Translations under genes and position numbers: made by a program
The notes under the pieces: model-generated
Told to the model about the DNA's origin: nothing
The model's database searches: none
The model's input: only the letters and a program-made list of their open reading frames with translations
Origin: Colwellia sp.
Lineage (GTDB): Bacteria; Pseudomonadota; Gammaproteobacteria; Enterobacterales; Alteromonadaceae
DNA length: 51,006 bases
Assembly: GCA_022969215.1 (NCBI GenBank)
Contig: JALJPA010000005.1
Location: 1 to 51,006, forward strand
Reading direction: 5' to 3'
Shown here: piece by piece, positions 8,681-17,305 of the stretch
Layout: each line of letters starts with the position of its first letter
Position numbering within the stretch: the first letter of the stretch is position 1

Positions 8681-9700
8681 ATGAGTAAGTTAACACCTAT
8701 CCCTAAAACCATGCCAAAAATAATCTTTGGTACTAGTAGTTTAGGTAATCTTTTTGTTGAGTTAGACAGCGAAATTAAAAAGCAACTAGTTCAAGCTGCA
8801 GTTGAGGCTAGCACTGAAATTCCTTTATTTGACAGTGCAGGTAAATATGGTGCAGGTTTGGCTCTAGAGTCGTTAGCTACGGGGCTAAAAGCACTAAACA
8901 TAGCTCCTGATGCTGTTAAAATTAGTAACAAACTTGGCTGGAAACGTGTGCCGCTTACAAGTGATGAGCCAACATTTGAGCCCGGTGCTTGGATAAATCT
9001 TAAGTACGATGCAGTTCAAGATATTTCTTATCAAGGGATTCTTGATTGCTACCGGCAAGGCAATGATTTACTTGGTGATTATGAAGCGAAAATAGTCTCA
9101 ATTCATGATCCTGATGAATATCTAGCTAACGCTGAAGATGAAGTTGATTTAGCAAAACGTAAACAAGATATTCTTCATGCGTATAAAGCACTGATGGAGT
9201 TACGTGATGAAGGTAAAGTTGAGTCGGTTGGTGTTGGCGCAAAAGATGTTAGTGTTATTGATTTTATTAGCGATAATGTTCAATTAGATTGGGCTATGTT
9301 CGCTTGCTCAATAACACCTTATACTCACAGCTCATCAACCTTAGCTTTATTGCAAAAACTAGGTAAGCAAGGCGTTAGTGTTATTAACTCTGCAGTATTT
9401 AATGCCGGATTCTTAATTGGTAGTGACAATTTTAATTACAAGACCATCACCCGTGAGAGTCATGCAGCAGAATTTATTTGGCGTGATCAGTTCAATGCCT
9501 TATGCGAAAAGTTTAATGTTAAACCGGCTGAAGTCTGTGTACAGTTTTCCTTTTTGTTTGATGAAATTGTCTCGGTTGCTTTAAACTCAAGTTCACCAAA
9601 ACGTGTGAAGGGGAATATCTCTTTGATTGAAGCACACATTCCCGATGGTTTTTGGCAAGCAATGAAAGCTCAAGGACTCATCTCAATTGAGCCTATTTAG
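8681..9700 (+). CDS. Aldo-keto reductase, probable L-galactose (L-fucose-type) dehydrogenase
   Basis: A 339-residue aldo-keto reductase of the D-threo-aldose/L-fucose dehydrogenase type. The catalytic tetrad can be placed: Asp and Tyr in PLFDSAGKYG, Lys in KISNKLG and His in SIHDPD. Such enzymes oxidise L-fucose, L-galactose or D-arabinose to the lactone with NAD(P). L-galactose is L-fucose with a 6-hydroxyl, and the neighbouring genes encode lactone opening and L-galactonate use, so L-galactose is the favoured substrate. It stands alone on the plus strand with its own promoter region, between the gal genes and the GntR regulator. The sugar assignment is inference. Confidence 0.8.
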   Translation: MSKLTPIPKTMPKIIFGTSSLGNLFVELDSEIKKQLVQAAVEASTEIPLFDSAGKYGAGLALESLATGLKALNIAPDAVKISNKLGWKRVPLTSDEPTFEPGAWINLKYDAVQDISYQGILDCYRQGNDLLGDYEAKIVSIHDPDEYLANAEDEVDLAKRKQDILHAYKALMELRDEGKVESVGVGAKDVSVIDFISDNVQLDWAMFACSITPYTHSSSTLALLQKLGKQGVSVINSAVFNAGFLIGSDNFNYKTITRESHAAEFIWRDQFNALCEKFNVKPAEVCVQFSFLFDEIVSVALNSSSPKRVKGNISLIEAHIPDGFWQAMKAQGLISIEPI

Positions 9701-10165
9701 TTTAAACTGATCTTAGTTAATAGCTTGAGAAGGTAATACACTACTCAAGCAAGGCAATATATGCAGCAAGTCATTTTGTGAGTTCGGATACACACTATTT
9801 GTAAAATCACTCTTAAGTTATATTTTTTATTTTATAGTGGCATGTAGTGATCTTTATAATTTAGGGTGACTTTTTACAGTTGTTTTTAAAAAGGTTAGTT
9901 AATACTTTTATTAAATCAATCGGCAAAGATGTAGTGATCCCCATCGCTTATATGCTTGACCATAGCGCGATTATTTTCAATAAACGGATTAGCTTATTTT
10001 AAGTGTTTTGCATTTATTTACCTATTACAGTTAAAAGCCACGCCTATTTGTCTTATTACGGATAAAAACATTAATTATTCTCAATAAAGTCGATTTTATC
10101 CTGTTACTATTAATAAACAACAGCAAGCTTACATAAATTGTTTTTATATTACATAGGATATGATA
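9701..10165. other. Intergenic region upstream of the GntR regulator
   Basis: A 465-base gap with no intact gene. A short open stretch (about 9871-10002) is AT-rich and has no ribosome binding site or recognised family, so it is not called. The last part supplies the regulator's promoter and its AGGA ribosome binding site (10155-10158). Confidence 0.5.
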
Positions 10166-11062
10166 ATGCAAAGTCACCTGATTCAAACCACTACTAACAG
10201 TATCTTAAAGTCGCTTTCAGAGTTTGATGATGTCAATTCAATCATATTAAAAGACAATACCTTAGCTAAAAAACTCAATGTTAGTCGTACTACCATTAGA
10301 ACGTCATTAAAAGAGCTCGAGAAAAAGGGTGTTATTGAAATTAGCGATAACCAAAAGCTGGTGATTCGCGCGCCTGTTGAAACTGATTATTTTGATACTA
10401 GTGACGGTGTTTCCTCAAAAGAAGAGATTATTGAAAAGTATTTTTTAGATTTAATTAACCACGGTAAGTTATTACCTGGTGGTAAGTTTTCAGAGTTAGA
10501 GCTAGCTAAATCATCGGGTTGTAATACCATCACAGTTCGTGAGTTTTTAATTAAGTTTTCTCGCTTTGGCTTGATTGAGAAAAAGCCTAGATCAAAATGG
10601 CAAATGGTTAAATTTGATGAAAAATTTGCCCTAGAGCTGATTGAATTTAGACGCATTCTAGAAATGAGTTCAATCACTAAGTTGATTGCTATGCCTGCAG
10701 ACGATGAAGTATGGCAAGAGTTAGCTGAGCTTCTGGATAGACATGTTGAAGTATTAGCAGATGTTGAGAATCGTTATACCGAGTTAAGTGGATTAGATCG
10801 TAAATTTCATTTTATCGTGCAACGCGCCTCAAATAACCGTTTCTTTATGCAGTTCTTTGATGTGGTTTCACTTATTTGTCATTATCACTACCAGTGGAAC
10901 AAAAGTGATGAACTAGAGCGTAACCAAGTCGCTTTACAAGAGCATGTAGATATTATTACCCAATTGTTAGCTCATAATACTTCTGGTGTTTTAACCGCCA
11001 TGGAAGCTCACCTAAACACCGCTAAGAAAACACTGCTACGTTCAGCTCATGGCTTACAGTAA
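10166..11062 (+). CDS. GntR/FCD-family regulator with two winged-helix domains
   Basis: Probably the controller of the adjoining L-galactose genes. Two winged-helix units can be read. The first, near residues 30-62, has LAKKLNVSRTTIRTSLKELE and a wing. The second, near 95-150, has LELAKSSGCNTITVREFLIK and GLIEKKPRSKW. An FCD-type helical effector domain follows (ALELIEFRRILE, DRKFHFIVQRASNNRF, HYQWNKSDELERN, MEAHLNTAKK). Ordinary FCD regulators have one such unit and about 230-250 residues; this has 298. ATG 10166 is chosen over 10160 because AGGA is seven bases upstream of it. It converges with the mutarotase gene. A divergent, broken relative of its 3' end lies at 1079-1268. Confidence 0.85.
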   Translation: MQSHLIQTTTNSILKSLSEFDDVNSIILKDNTLAKKLNVSRTTIRTSLKELEKKGVIEISDNQKLVIRAPVETDYFDTSDGVSSKEEIIEKYFLDLINHGKLLPGGKFSELELAKSSGCNTITVREFLIKFSRFGLIEKKPRSKWQMVKFDEKFALELIEFRRILEMSSITKLIAMPADDEVWQELAELLDRHVEVLADVENRYTELSGLDRKFHFIVQRASNNRFFMQFFDVVSLICHYHYQWNKSDELERNQVALQEHVDIITQLLAHNTSGVLTAMEAHLNTAKKTLLRSAHGLQ

Positions 11063-11183
11063 CGATTTTCAGCAATATAAGTAGCCCTTTTCTTATATCA
11101 TAAACCGCCCGTTACTTGCTCTTGATACTTCAAAGCAAGTTCTGGAGAGTATTTATTGCAGAGAGATGTTTTAGCTAGGAATA

Positions 11184-11537
11184 TTATGGTTGTTCGCTCA
11201 GCTTAAAGATCTCTTCCATCGGTAACCATTTTTCACCTTCTTTTGCCCAAGGTAGCGCTTGTTGAAATTGCCACATCAAGGTTTCCCATCTTTGTACATC
11301 TGGACAAGATGCATCGGCTTTGGCTTTCGCTGCGCCGTCAAATGAATCATCAACATCCATAATCATAAATAAACGATTATTGATTAAATAAATTTCCATT
11401 TCTACAATACCGGCATCACGAATGCTTTTAGCTACTGCTGGAAAGCCGTTACCAGGTTGATGGTAATGTTTATATTTTTCGATTAACTCAGGGTTATCTT
11501 TTAAATCTGTCGCTAAACAATGGCGAGTGGTTTTCAT
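11184..11537 (-). CDS. RhaM/L-fucose mutarotase-family protein, probable L-galactose mutarotase
   Basis: A 117-residue member of the L-rhamnose mutarotase family (small dimeric ferredoxin-like fold), recognised by RHCLATDLKDNPELIEKY, GIVEMEIYLINNRLFMIMDVDD and the end region EKWLPMEEIF. These proteins speed up conversion between sugar anomers. It is the last gene of the minus-strand run that starts at 18322, 50 bases after the kinase gene, with a clear AAGGA ribosome binding site. In this setting it probably supplies the right anomer of L-galactose to the dehydrogenase; the exact sugar is inferred. Confidence 0.85.
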   Translation of the reverse strand: MKTTRHCLATDLKDNPELIEKYKHYHQPGNGFPAVAKSIRDAGIVEMEIYLINNRLFMIMDVDDSFDGAAKAKADASCPDVQRWETLMWQFQQALPWAKEGEKWLPMEEIFKLSEQP

Positions 11538-11587
11538 AATGTTTCCTTAGTCGCTTCCTTAGTAAAATAGTGAAGCTGTCTTTTAAG

Positions 11588-12553
11588 CTACATTGGATAG
11601 TCTAATAATTGCTGAGCAAATACTGCTTCATCAACAATGGCACCTTTATGCTGAATGATACATGCAGATACTTTAGCGGCAAATTTGGCTGACTGCTCGG
11701 CAGAACGGCCTATTAACCTGGCGCTAAGGTAAGCACCATTAAATGCATCACCTGCTGAAGTGGTATCTACGACATTTTCAACGGGGTCAACATCAATATA
11801 ACTGCGGATACCATCAACACTCAATAACATGCCTTGAGAGCCATTTTTAATAATTATTTCACTAATAGAAAACTGCTCTAGAAAACAGGCAACATCTTCA
11901 GCGTTTTTGGCATTGTACAACACCATATGATCATCAACACCGGGTAGAGCAATATCCGCTAGTTCAAACGCCGCGGCGTAAGCGGCTCTGGTTTCATTGA
12001 GCGTACTCCATAACATTGGTCGGTAGTTTGGATCGAAGATGATTTTAGTACCTGATGCTTTAAGTTTAAAGATAAAACGCCATAACTTCTGTCTATCACC
12101 TTCAGATAAAATGGCAATAGAAATACCTGAGAAAAAGAAGCTATCAACATTTTCTAGCGCTGAGTTATCTAAATCATCACTAAGAAACCTAACCACTTGT
12201 TTAGCTGCTGAAGTTTCACGCCAATAACTGAAGCTACGCTCGCCTTCGCTATCAACATTGATTAAATACAAACCCATTTGTGCACTAGACGAGCGATACA
12301 CTAGGCTAGTATCAAGTGACTCTTCTTCCATCATGGCGAGCATTTCATTGCTATTTTCATCATTGCCAATAGCGGTTAAAAACTTAACATTGGCTTGCTC
12401 TTTAACGCAGCGTTTGATGTAAATTCCGGTATTGAATACATCACCAGCAAAGCTCTTTTTATAGAGGTTATTTTCAGCAGTACAGCCGACAGCACGGCCG
12501 AACTCGACCATGCATTCGCCCATTACTATGATATTAATCATGTTTTTTTTCAT
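11588..12553 (-). CDS. kdgK: 2-keto-3-deoxygluconate kinase (PfkB family)
   Basis: A ribokinase/PfkB-family kinase of about 321 residues. The start region VMGECMVEFGRA and the substrate loop GDVFNTGIYIKR match KDG kinases, and the C-terminal DTTSAGDAFNGAY motif holds the catalytic Asp and anion hole. It phosphorylates KDG to KDPG. The ATG at 12553 overlaps the aldolase TGA as ATGA, a classic coupling arrangement, and is preferred over the ATG two codons earlier, which sits too close to the GGA ribosome binding site. Confidence 0.92.
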   Translation of the reverse strand: MKKNMINIIVMGECMVEFGRAVGCTAENNLYKKSFAGDVFNTGIYIKRCVKEQANVKFLTAIGNDENSNEMLAMMEEESLDTSLVYRSSSAQMGLYLINVDSEGERSFSYWRETSAAKQVVRFLSDDLDNSALENVDSFFFSGISIAILSEGDRQKLWRFIFKLKASGTKIIFDPNYRPMLWSTLNETRAAYAAAFELADIALPGVDDHMVLYNAKNAEDVACFLEQFSISEIIIKNGSQGMLLSVDGIRSYIDVDPVENVVDTTSAGDAFNGAYLSARLIGRSAEQSAKFAAKVSACIIQHKGAIVDEAVFAQQLLDYPM

Positions 12554-13200
12554 GCGCATCTGTCCAAATCATTGATAGCGGCAATAGCTTGTTTGCTTAA
12601 AAGTGTGATAGCAGCCCAATCTTTTTTAGCGATAAGATCTTTAGGTACCATCCAAGAGCCACCTACGGCAAAAATGCTCTTGTTAGAAAAATATTCAGCC
12701 ATATTGTCAAGGCTTACACCACCGGTTGGGCAAAACTTTACCTGACTAAAAACACTGGATAACGCTTTAATTGTTTTTGCGCCACCGTATTGTGCAGCAG
12801 GGAAGAATTTCACTTCTGTAATACCTAGTTCTAATGCTTGGGTAATTTCAGAAGGAGAGACAACACCCGGTAACATAGGCAAACCAGTCTCAAGCATCGC
12901 AGTTGCTAATGTTTTAGTAAACGATGGGCTGACAAGGAATTTAGCTCCGGCAGCGACTGAATCTGTTACTTGTTGTGGTGTGGTTAAGGTACCAACACCC
13001 ACGGTCATCTCAGGTACATGCTCAGCAACAGCTTTAATGCAATCAAGTGCTACAGGAGAGCGTAAAACGATTTCCCCACAAGTGATGCCACCTTTAAATA
13101 AAGCACGAGTAACTTGAAGAGCGTCTTCAACACTTTCCATGTGTAATACTGGCAAAATAGGGCTGTTTTTAACTAATGCTGCAAAACTTGGATTTAACAT
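12550..13200 (-). CDS. eda: KDPG aldolase
   Basis: A 216-residue class I aldolase that splits 2-keto-3-deoxy-6-phosphogluconate to pyruvate and glyceraldehyde-3-phosphate. The Schiff-base lysine is K131 in VKFFPA and the acid/base glutamate is E43 in GEIVLRSP, with the phosphate loop around CPTGGVSLDN and AVGGSWMV. The start has GGAGAAG directly upstream and overlaps the end of the reductase gene by seven bases; its stop overlaps the kinase start. The tight packing with kdgK suggests that KDG made by this operon is used at once. Confidence 0.95.
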   Translation of the reverse strand: MLNPSFAALVKNSPILPVLHMESVEDALQVTRALFKGGITCGEIVLRSPVALDCIKAVAEHVPEMTVGVGTLTTPQQVTDSVAAGAKFLVSPSFTKTLATAMLETGLPMLPGVVSPSEITQALELGITEVKFFPAAQYGGAKTIKALSSVFSQVKFCPTGGVSLDNMAEYFSNKSIFAVGGSWMVPKDLIAKKDWAAITLLSKQAIAAINDLDRCA

Positions 13201-14720
13201 AACTTCTCCACAATGGTGTTGATTTGACGAGTTTCACCAATGCGCAAGGCAGATAAACTGTCAGTTAGTTGCGTTTTCAAAGCGCTATTATTTTTCAAAT
13301 CTTGGCCGAAAACTGATTCAATACTTAAGAAGGCGGCAACCACCTCACTGCTATCATTACTAAGCAATGCTGGCATCTTGGCAAACTCTGCTGCTAGGGG
13401 ATCAACAATCTCTCTGTTGTCTTTTAAAGCACGACAAATAAACTCGAACCAACAAGCAAGTGATAAAGATAGCAGTTTAGTTGAGCGACCTAAGGCCAAA
13501 TTATCTTCTATGATTGGCAATATGCGCATTTGTACTTTTTGCGAACCATCCCATGCTATTTGCGCCAATAAGTGACGGATCTCAGGGTTCAAAAAGCGCT
13601 CAATAATTTCTTTACTGTAACTTGTCACATCCAACTCTTTTGGCGGTACGAAAGATCCAATGACTTCTTCATTGGCAAGTTGACAAATAAACTGATAAAA
13701 CGCTTCATCACTGGTGACATCAAAAACAGTTTCAAAACCCGCAAGTGAGCCCGCATAAGCTAAAGTAGAATGCAGGCAGTTTAGTAGACGTAATTTTGCT
13801 TTTTCAAAACCTTCAACATCAGAAGTAAACACGACGCCAACTTTATCCCAAGCAGGGCGTTCGCCGTTCCAGTTATCTTCAATCACCCATTGGGTGAACT
13901 GTTCACGTTGAATTGGCCATTCATCACGGGCACCAATAGCTTTTGATACACTATCAACGGTGTAATCTTCCGTTTTAGGGGTGATGCTATCTACCATGGC
14001 ATTAGGGAAAGCAACGTTAACTTCAATCCAAGTAGCCAAACCGGCATCTAATTGCGTGGCGTAATCGATTACCGCTTGACGTAATTTATCACCATTGCCA
14101 GAAACGTTATCGCAACTTAGTACGTTAAAGGCAGCAATACCGTTGATTTTTCGTTGTGCTAAGGCTTGTGTTATATAACCAATAGCACTGATAGGTTGAC
14201 TACGATTACTTAAATCGTGAACAATATCACTGTGTTGTAAATCAAGTCGTCCATCAGCACCAAGGCAGTAGCCTTTTTCAGTGATGGTTAATGTCACTAG
14301 CTTGGTTGATGGCGCGGTTAAACGAGCCATCACCTGTGCTGACTGCTCACTGGCAACTAATACTTCTTTAATCGAGCCAATGATCTGATAGTTAATTTCT
14401 TTATCTAAAATGGCTAGGGTATATAAGTTATCTTGTTTAGCTAAGACATCACGTGCGGTAGCGCTTCTTAATGAAACGCCACAAATACCCCAGTTGCCGC
14501 CGACTAAGTTCATGGCGTTTTCTGTGTATACCGCTTGATGTGCTCGATGAAATGCGCCTGGACCTAAATGAACAATACCTATTTCGGTATTTTCTCTATC
14601 ATATTGTGGAGTGACTATTTTAGAGCCATTAGCGGCTGAGTTCTCAGCTATATTTTTTACAGTTTTGTTTGTTAATTTTATACTAGATTCTTTATTAGGT
14701 TTATTATTAGATATGTTCAT
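13194..14720 (-). CDS. Mannitol dehydrogenase-family hexuronate reductase, probable tagaturonate reductase
   Basis: A 508-residue member of the polyol long-chain dehydrogenase family (UxuB/UxaB/MtlD group). Visible marks are the NAD-binding GIVHLGPGAFHRAHQA near residue 48, TITEKGYC, and the catalytic KLRLLNCLHSTLAY (the K-x4-N-x2-H signature). Family members reduce fructuronate to mannonate or tagaturonate to altronate. The downstream enzyme here is altronate dehydratase and the upstream one makes tagaturonate, so tagaturonate reduction is favoured, although the sequence looks more UxuB-like. It follows uxaA after 21 bases. The first 45 residues are Asn/Lys/Ser-rich and longer than usual. 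Confidence 0.85.
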   Translation of the reverse strand: MNISNNKPNKESSIKLTNKTVKNIAENSAANGSKIVTPQYDRENTEIGIVHLGPGAFHRAHQAVYTENAMNLVGGNWGICGVSLRSATARDVLAKQDNLYTLAILDKEINYQIIGSIKEVLVASEQSAQVMARLTAPSTKLVTLTITEKGYCLGADGRLDLQHSDIVHDLSNRSQPISAIGYITQALAQRKINGIAAFNVLSCDNVSGNGDKLRQAVIDYATQLDAGLATWIEVNVAFPNAMVDSITPKTEDYTVDSVSKAIGARDEWPIQREQFTQWVIEDNWNGERPAWDKVGVVFTSDVEGFEKAKLRLLNCLHSTLAYAGSLAGFETVFDVTSDEAFYQFICQLANEEVIGSFVPPKELDVTSYSKEIIERFLNPEIRHLLAQIAWDGSQKVQMRILPIIEDNLALGRSTKLLSLSLACWFEFICRALKDNREIVDPLAAEFAKMPALLSNDSSEVVAAFLSIESVFGQDLKNNSALKTQLTDSLSALRIGETRQINTIVEKLC

Positions 14721-14741
14721 AATTATTTATCGGCTTTGCCC

Positions 14742-16256
14742 TTACAGGGTAACGCCGCCTTTCCAAATTGAAATTTCTTTAAATTGATTGAGTTCGTTTT
14801 TAGTGGCTTTACCCGATGCTATCTCAAGTAATAAATCAAAAAATTCTTGCGTACATTCATCTTGAGTTTTATCAAGGTGAAGTAATTGACCCGCGTCATA
14901 ATCAATCCAATGTTTTTTACGTGTTGCTAAGCTGCTATTTGAAGAAATCTTCACTGTCGGCACTGGCACACCTAGTGGTGTGCCTCGACCAGTAGTAAAT
15001 AGCACCATATTGGCGCCACTTGCTGCTAAGGCAGTACAAGAAACTGCATCATTGCCAGGGCCTTGCAATAAGGTAATGCCATTTTTTGCGGTGGCTTTCT
15101 CGCCATATTTGATGACATCTTGTACCGGTGCATTACCACCTTTTTGAATAGCGCCAAGTGACTTGTCTTCTAAAGTGGTTAAACCACCGGCTTTATTACC
15201 TGGGGATGGATTTTCATAAACCGGTTGCTTGTTTTCGATGAAATATTGTTTAAAACCATCAACAAGTTTTACTATGTCGTTATAAACGCCTTCGTTAGCG
15301 GCGTTATTCATCAATACTTGCTCAGCGCCGAACATTTCCGGTGTTTCTGTTAAAATAACGGTCGCACCATAAGCGGCCATTTTTTCACTGATACGGCCTA
15401 ATAAAGGATTCGCAGTTAAACCACTTAAACCATCAGAGCCACCACATTTCATCGCCAGTGTTAGTTTCGAAACTGGGCATGCGGTGCGTTTATCATTAGC
15501 CATGGTGGCTAATAATTTTTCAATATGAGCCATACCTTCAGCTTCTTCATCATCTACTTCTTGGGCGTTGAAGTAAGATATACGTTCGCTCATTTCGCTT
15601 GGTAAATCGGCAACCAGTGCAGATAATTGGTTGTTTTCACAGCCTAAACCTAAAAACAACACGGCACCGGCATTGGGGTTACTTGCAAGTGATGCCAGTA
15701 GTTGTTTAGTTTGCGCTAAATCATCGCCTAATTGCGAACAGCCAAAAGGGTGGGTAACCGCGAGAAAATCATCGGCCAGTTCACTAAATTGTGCTTTACA
15801 CTGGCGTACTAATGCTTGTGCTAGGCTGTTAACACAGCCAACACTGTTGATTATCCATAATTCATTACGAATACCGACCAAACCATTGGCACGAGGGTAG
15901 CCCATAAAGGTCGGCATTTCATCACTAGCAATAGCCAGAACATGATTCGCTGGTTGGTAAGAAAATTTATCGTCATCACTTAGTAAAGTTTTTAAGTTGT
16001 GACTATGTATCCAATCACCAGCTTGAATAGCAGATGTTAGATAGCCAATTGAATAACCATATTTGATGATTTGCTCGTTTTCCAGTTGATCGCTTAACGC
16101 AATTTTGTGGCCACGACCTATGTCTTTATTCAAGGTGATATTTTGATTGTTTACCGAAATAACCGAGCCTTTCGCTAAGTCTTCAAGCGCCACGGCAACA
16201 GTATCTTTACTATGGACTTGAATAAAACTTCTTACTTGTGGCTGTTCTATGCTCAT
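14742..16256 (-). CDS. uxaA: Altronate dehydratase
   Basis: A 504-residue protein with an N-terminal SAF domain (about residues 1-95) and the large GD_AH_C dehydratase domain, as in E. coli UxaA (495). Family marks include GYPRANGLVGIRNELWIINSVGC, THPFGCSQLGDD, LGLGCENNQ, MKCGGSDGLSGLTANPL and TTGRGTPLGVP. It removes water from D-altronate to give 2-keto-3-deoxygluconate, the substrate of the kinase two genes on. It lies inside the minus-strand operon with about 116 bases to the lactonase gene. Confidence 0.94.
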   Translation of the reverse strand: MSIEQPQVRSFIQVHSKDTVAVALEDLAKGSVISVNNQNITLNKDIGRGHKIALSDQLENEQIIKYGYSIGYLTSAIQAGDWIHSHNLKTLLSDDDKFSYQPANHVLAIASDEMPTFMGYPRANGLVGIRNELWIINSVGCVNSLAQALVRQCKAQFSELADDFLAVTHPFGCSQLGDDLAQTKQLLASLASNPNAGAVLFLGLGCENNQLSALVADLPSEMSERISYFNAQEVDDEEAEGMAHIEKLLATMANDKRTACPVSKLTLAMKCGGSDGLSGLTANPLLGRISEKMAAYGATVILTETPEMFGAEQVLMNNAANEGVYNDIVKLVDGFKQYFIENKQPVYENPSPGNKAGGLTTLEDKSLGAIQKGGNAPVQDVIKYGEKATAKNGITLLQGPGNDAVSCTALAASGANMVLFTTGRGTPLGVPVPTVKISSNSSLATRKKHWIDYDAGQLLHLDKTQDECTQEFFDLLLEIASGKATKNELNQFKEISIWKGGVTL

Positions 16257-16372
16257 GATGCGTTCTCTTAACTTATTTTCTTAGCGATCAAGCTTGCTAA
16301 GCATATTGTTAGTAATACTACCTTCAGGGGGCTTATGTATATTGGCAATCTAACTTGGCTATATAGTTTGAT

Positions 16373-17203
16373 TTACAACTGGTAAAATTTTTGGGCGTTT
16401 TGCCCTAAAATTAAGTCTTTCGTGTGAGGGGAATTTTTGTTGATAAAATCAAGTACTAGCGCTTTCACTTCGCTATACTCAGCTGCGACTAGACATACCG
16501 GCCAGTCAGAGCCAAACATAATCCTGTTTTGGCCGAATAAGTCCCAAACAGTTTGCATAAAGGGATGAAAGTCATCACTCTGCCAGTTAAGCCAGTCTGC
16601 CTCGGTGACCATGCCAGAAAGCTTGCAATAACAGTTTTCTTTGTGCGCAAGTACCGCCATACCTTGTTGCCAGCTATCAAAGTCATTTCTTGATTTGATG
16701 TTAGGTTTAGCAATGTGGTCGATAACCACATGTAAGTTAGGTACTTGTTCAAGCATTTCTGCTGCAGCGGATAACTGGCTAGCAAAAATTAATAAATCAT
16801 AGCGGTAGTCTCTATCGGCGATCATCTTTAAGCCACGAATAAAGTCTGGGTTTTGCATGAACTTCGGATCGGCTTCCCCTTGCAGGACATGACGAAAACC
16901 CACTAATTTTTTGTGCTTGGCAAGTTCATCTAATTGTTGTGCTAGGGTATCGCTTTGTAGATCTATCCAGCCAACAACACCTTTAATGAGATCTGTATGC
17001 TCAGCAAGCGTTAATAACCACAGAGTTTCTTCCATAGATTGGCGTGCTTGTACGACAATACTGGAGGAAAAACCATTTAGGTGTAGGGCTTTCTCAAGAT
17101 CTTTGATAAGAAAATCTTTTTTCAAAACAGCCATAGAATCATCAATCCAGTCATATTCAACGGGATCATAATTCCATAAATGGTGGTGGGCATCGATATA
17201 CAT
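16373..17203 (-). CDS. Amidohydrolase-family lactonase, probable L-galactonolactonase
   Basis: A 276-residue amidohydrolase of the L-fuconolactonase group. The metal-binding YIDAHHHLW opens the protein and the catalytic Asp lies in MFGSDWPVC; WIDLQ and GFRHVLQGE are also family-like. The start at 17203 is chosen because AGAGG lies five to six bases upstream and the fold begins at once; a longer frame adds 22 untypical residues. It should open the lactone made by the aldo-keto reductase to L-galactonate. It lies between the L-galactonate dehydrogenase and altronate dehydratase genes; substrate by context. Confidence 0.84.
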   Translation of the reverse strand: MYIDAHHHLWNYDPVEYDWIDDSMAVLKKDFLIKDLEKALHLNGFSSSIVVQARQSMEETLWLLTLAEHTDLIKGVVGWIDLQSDTLAQQLDELAKHKKLVGFRHVLQGEADPKFMQNPDFIRGLKMIADRDYRYDLLIFASQLSAAAEMLEQVPNLHVVIDHIAKPNIKSRNDFDSWQQGMAVLAHKENCYCKLSGMVTEADWLNWQSDDFHPFMQTVWDLFGQNRIMFGSDWPVCLVAAEYSEVKALVLDFINKNSPHTKDLILGQNAQKFYQL

Positions 17204-17239
17204 ATAGACCTCTGAGAGCTTCTTATACGCTTGAAACAA

Positions 17240-17270
17240 GTTGAGATTAATAATGTTAATTAATCTCAAC
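17240..17270. promoter_or_regulatory. Intercistronic hairpin in the L-galactose operon
   Basis: A perfect 12-bp inverted repeat, GTTGAGATTAAT / ATTAATCTCAAC, with a 7-base loop, between the dehydrogenase stop and the lactonase start. There is no real T run, so it is more likely an mRNA-stability or processing hairpin than a full terminator. Confidence 0.5.
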
Positions 17271-17305
17271 TAATTTAAGCTAAATTCAATGAGTATTAAC
17301 TAACT

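Noticed and set aside
9871-10002. Open stretch before the GntR gene reading IPIAYMLDHSAIIFNKRISLF as a gene remnant
   Set aside because: No family recognised; the only likeness to the debris near 1010 is a short run (CATAGCG..ATTATTTTC) and could be chance.
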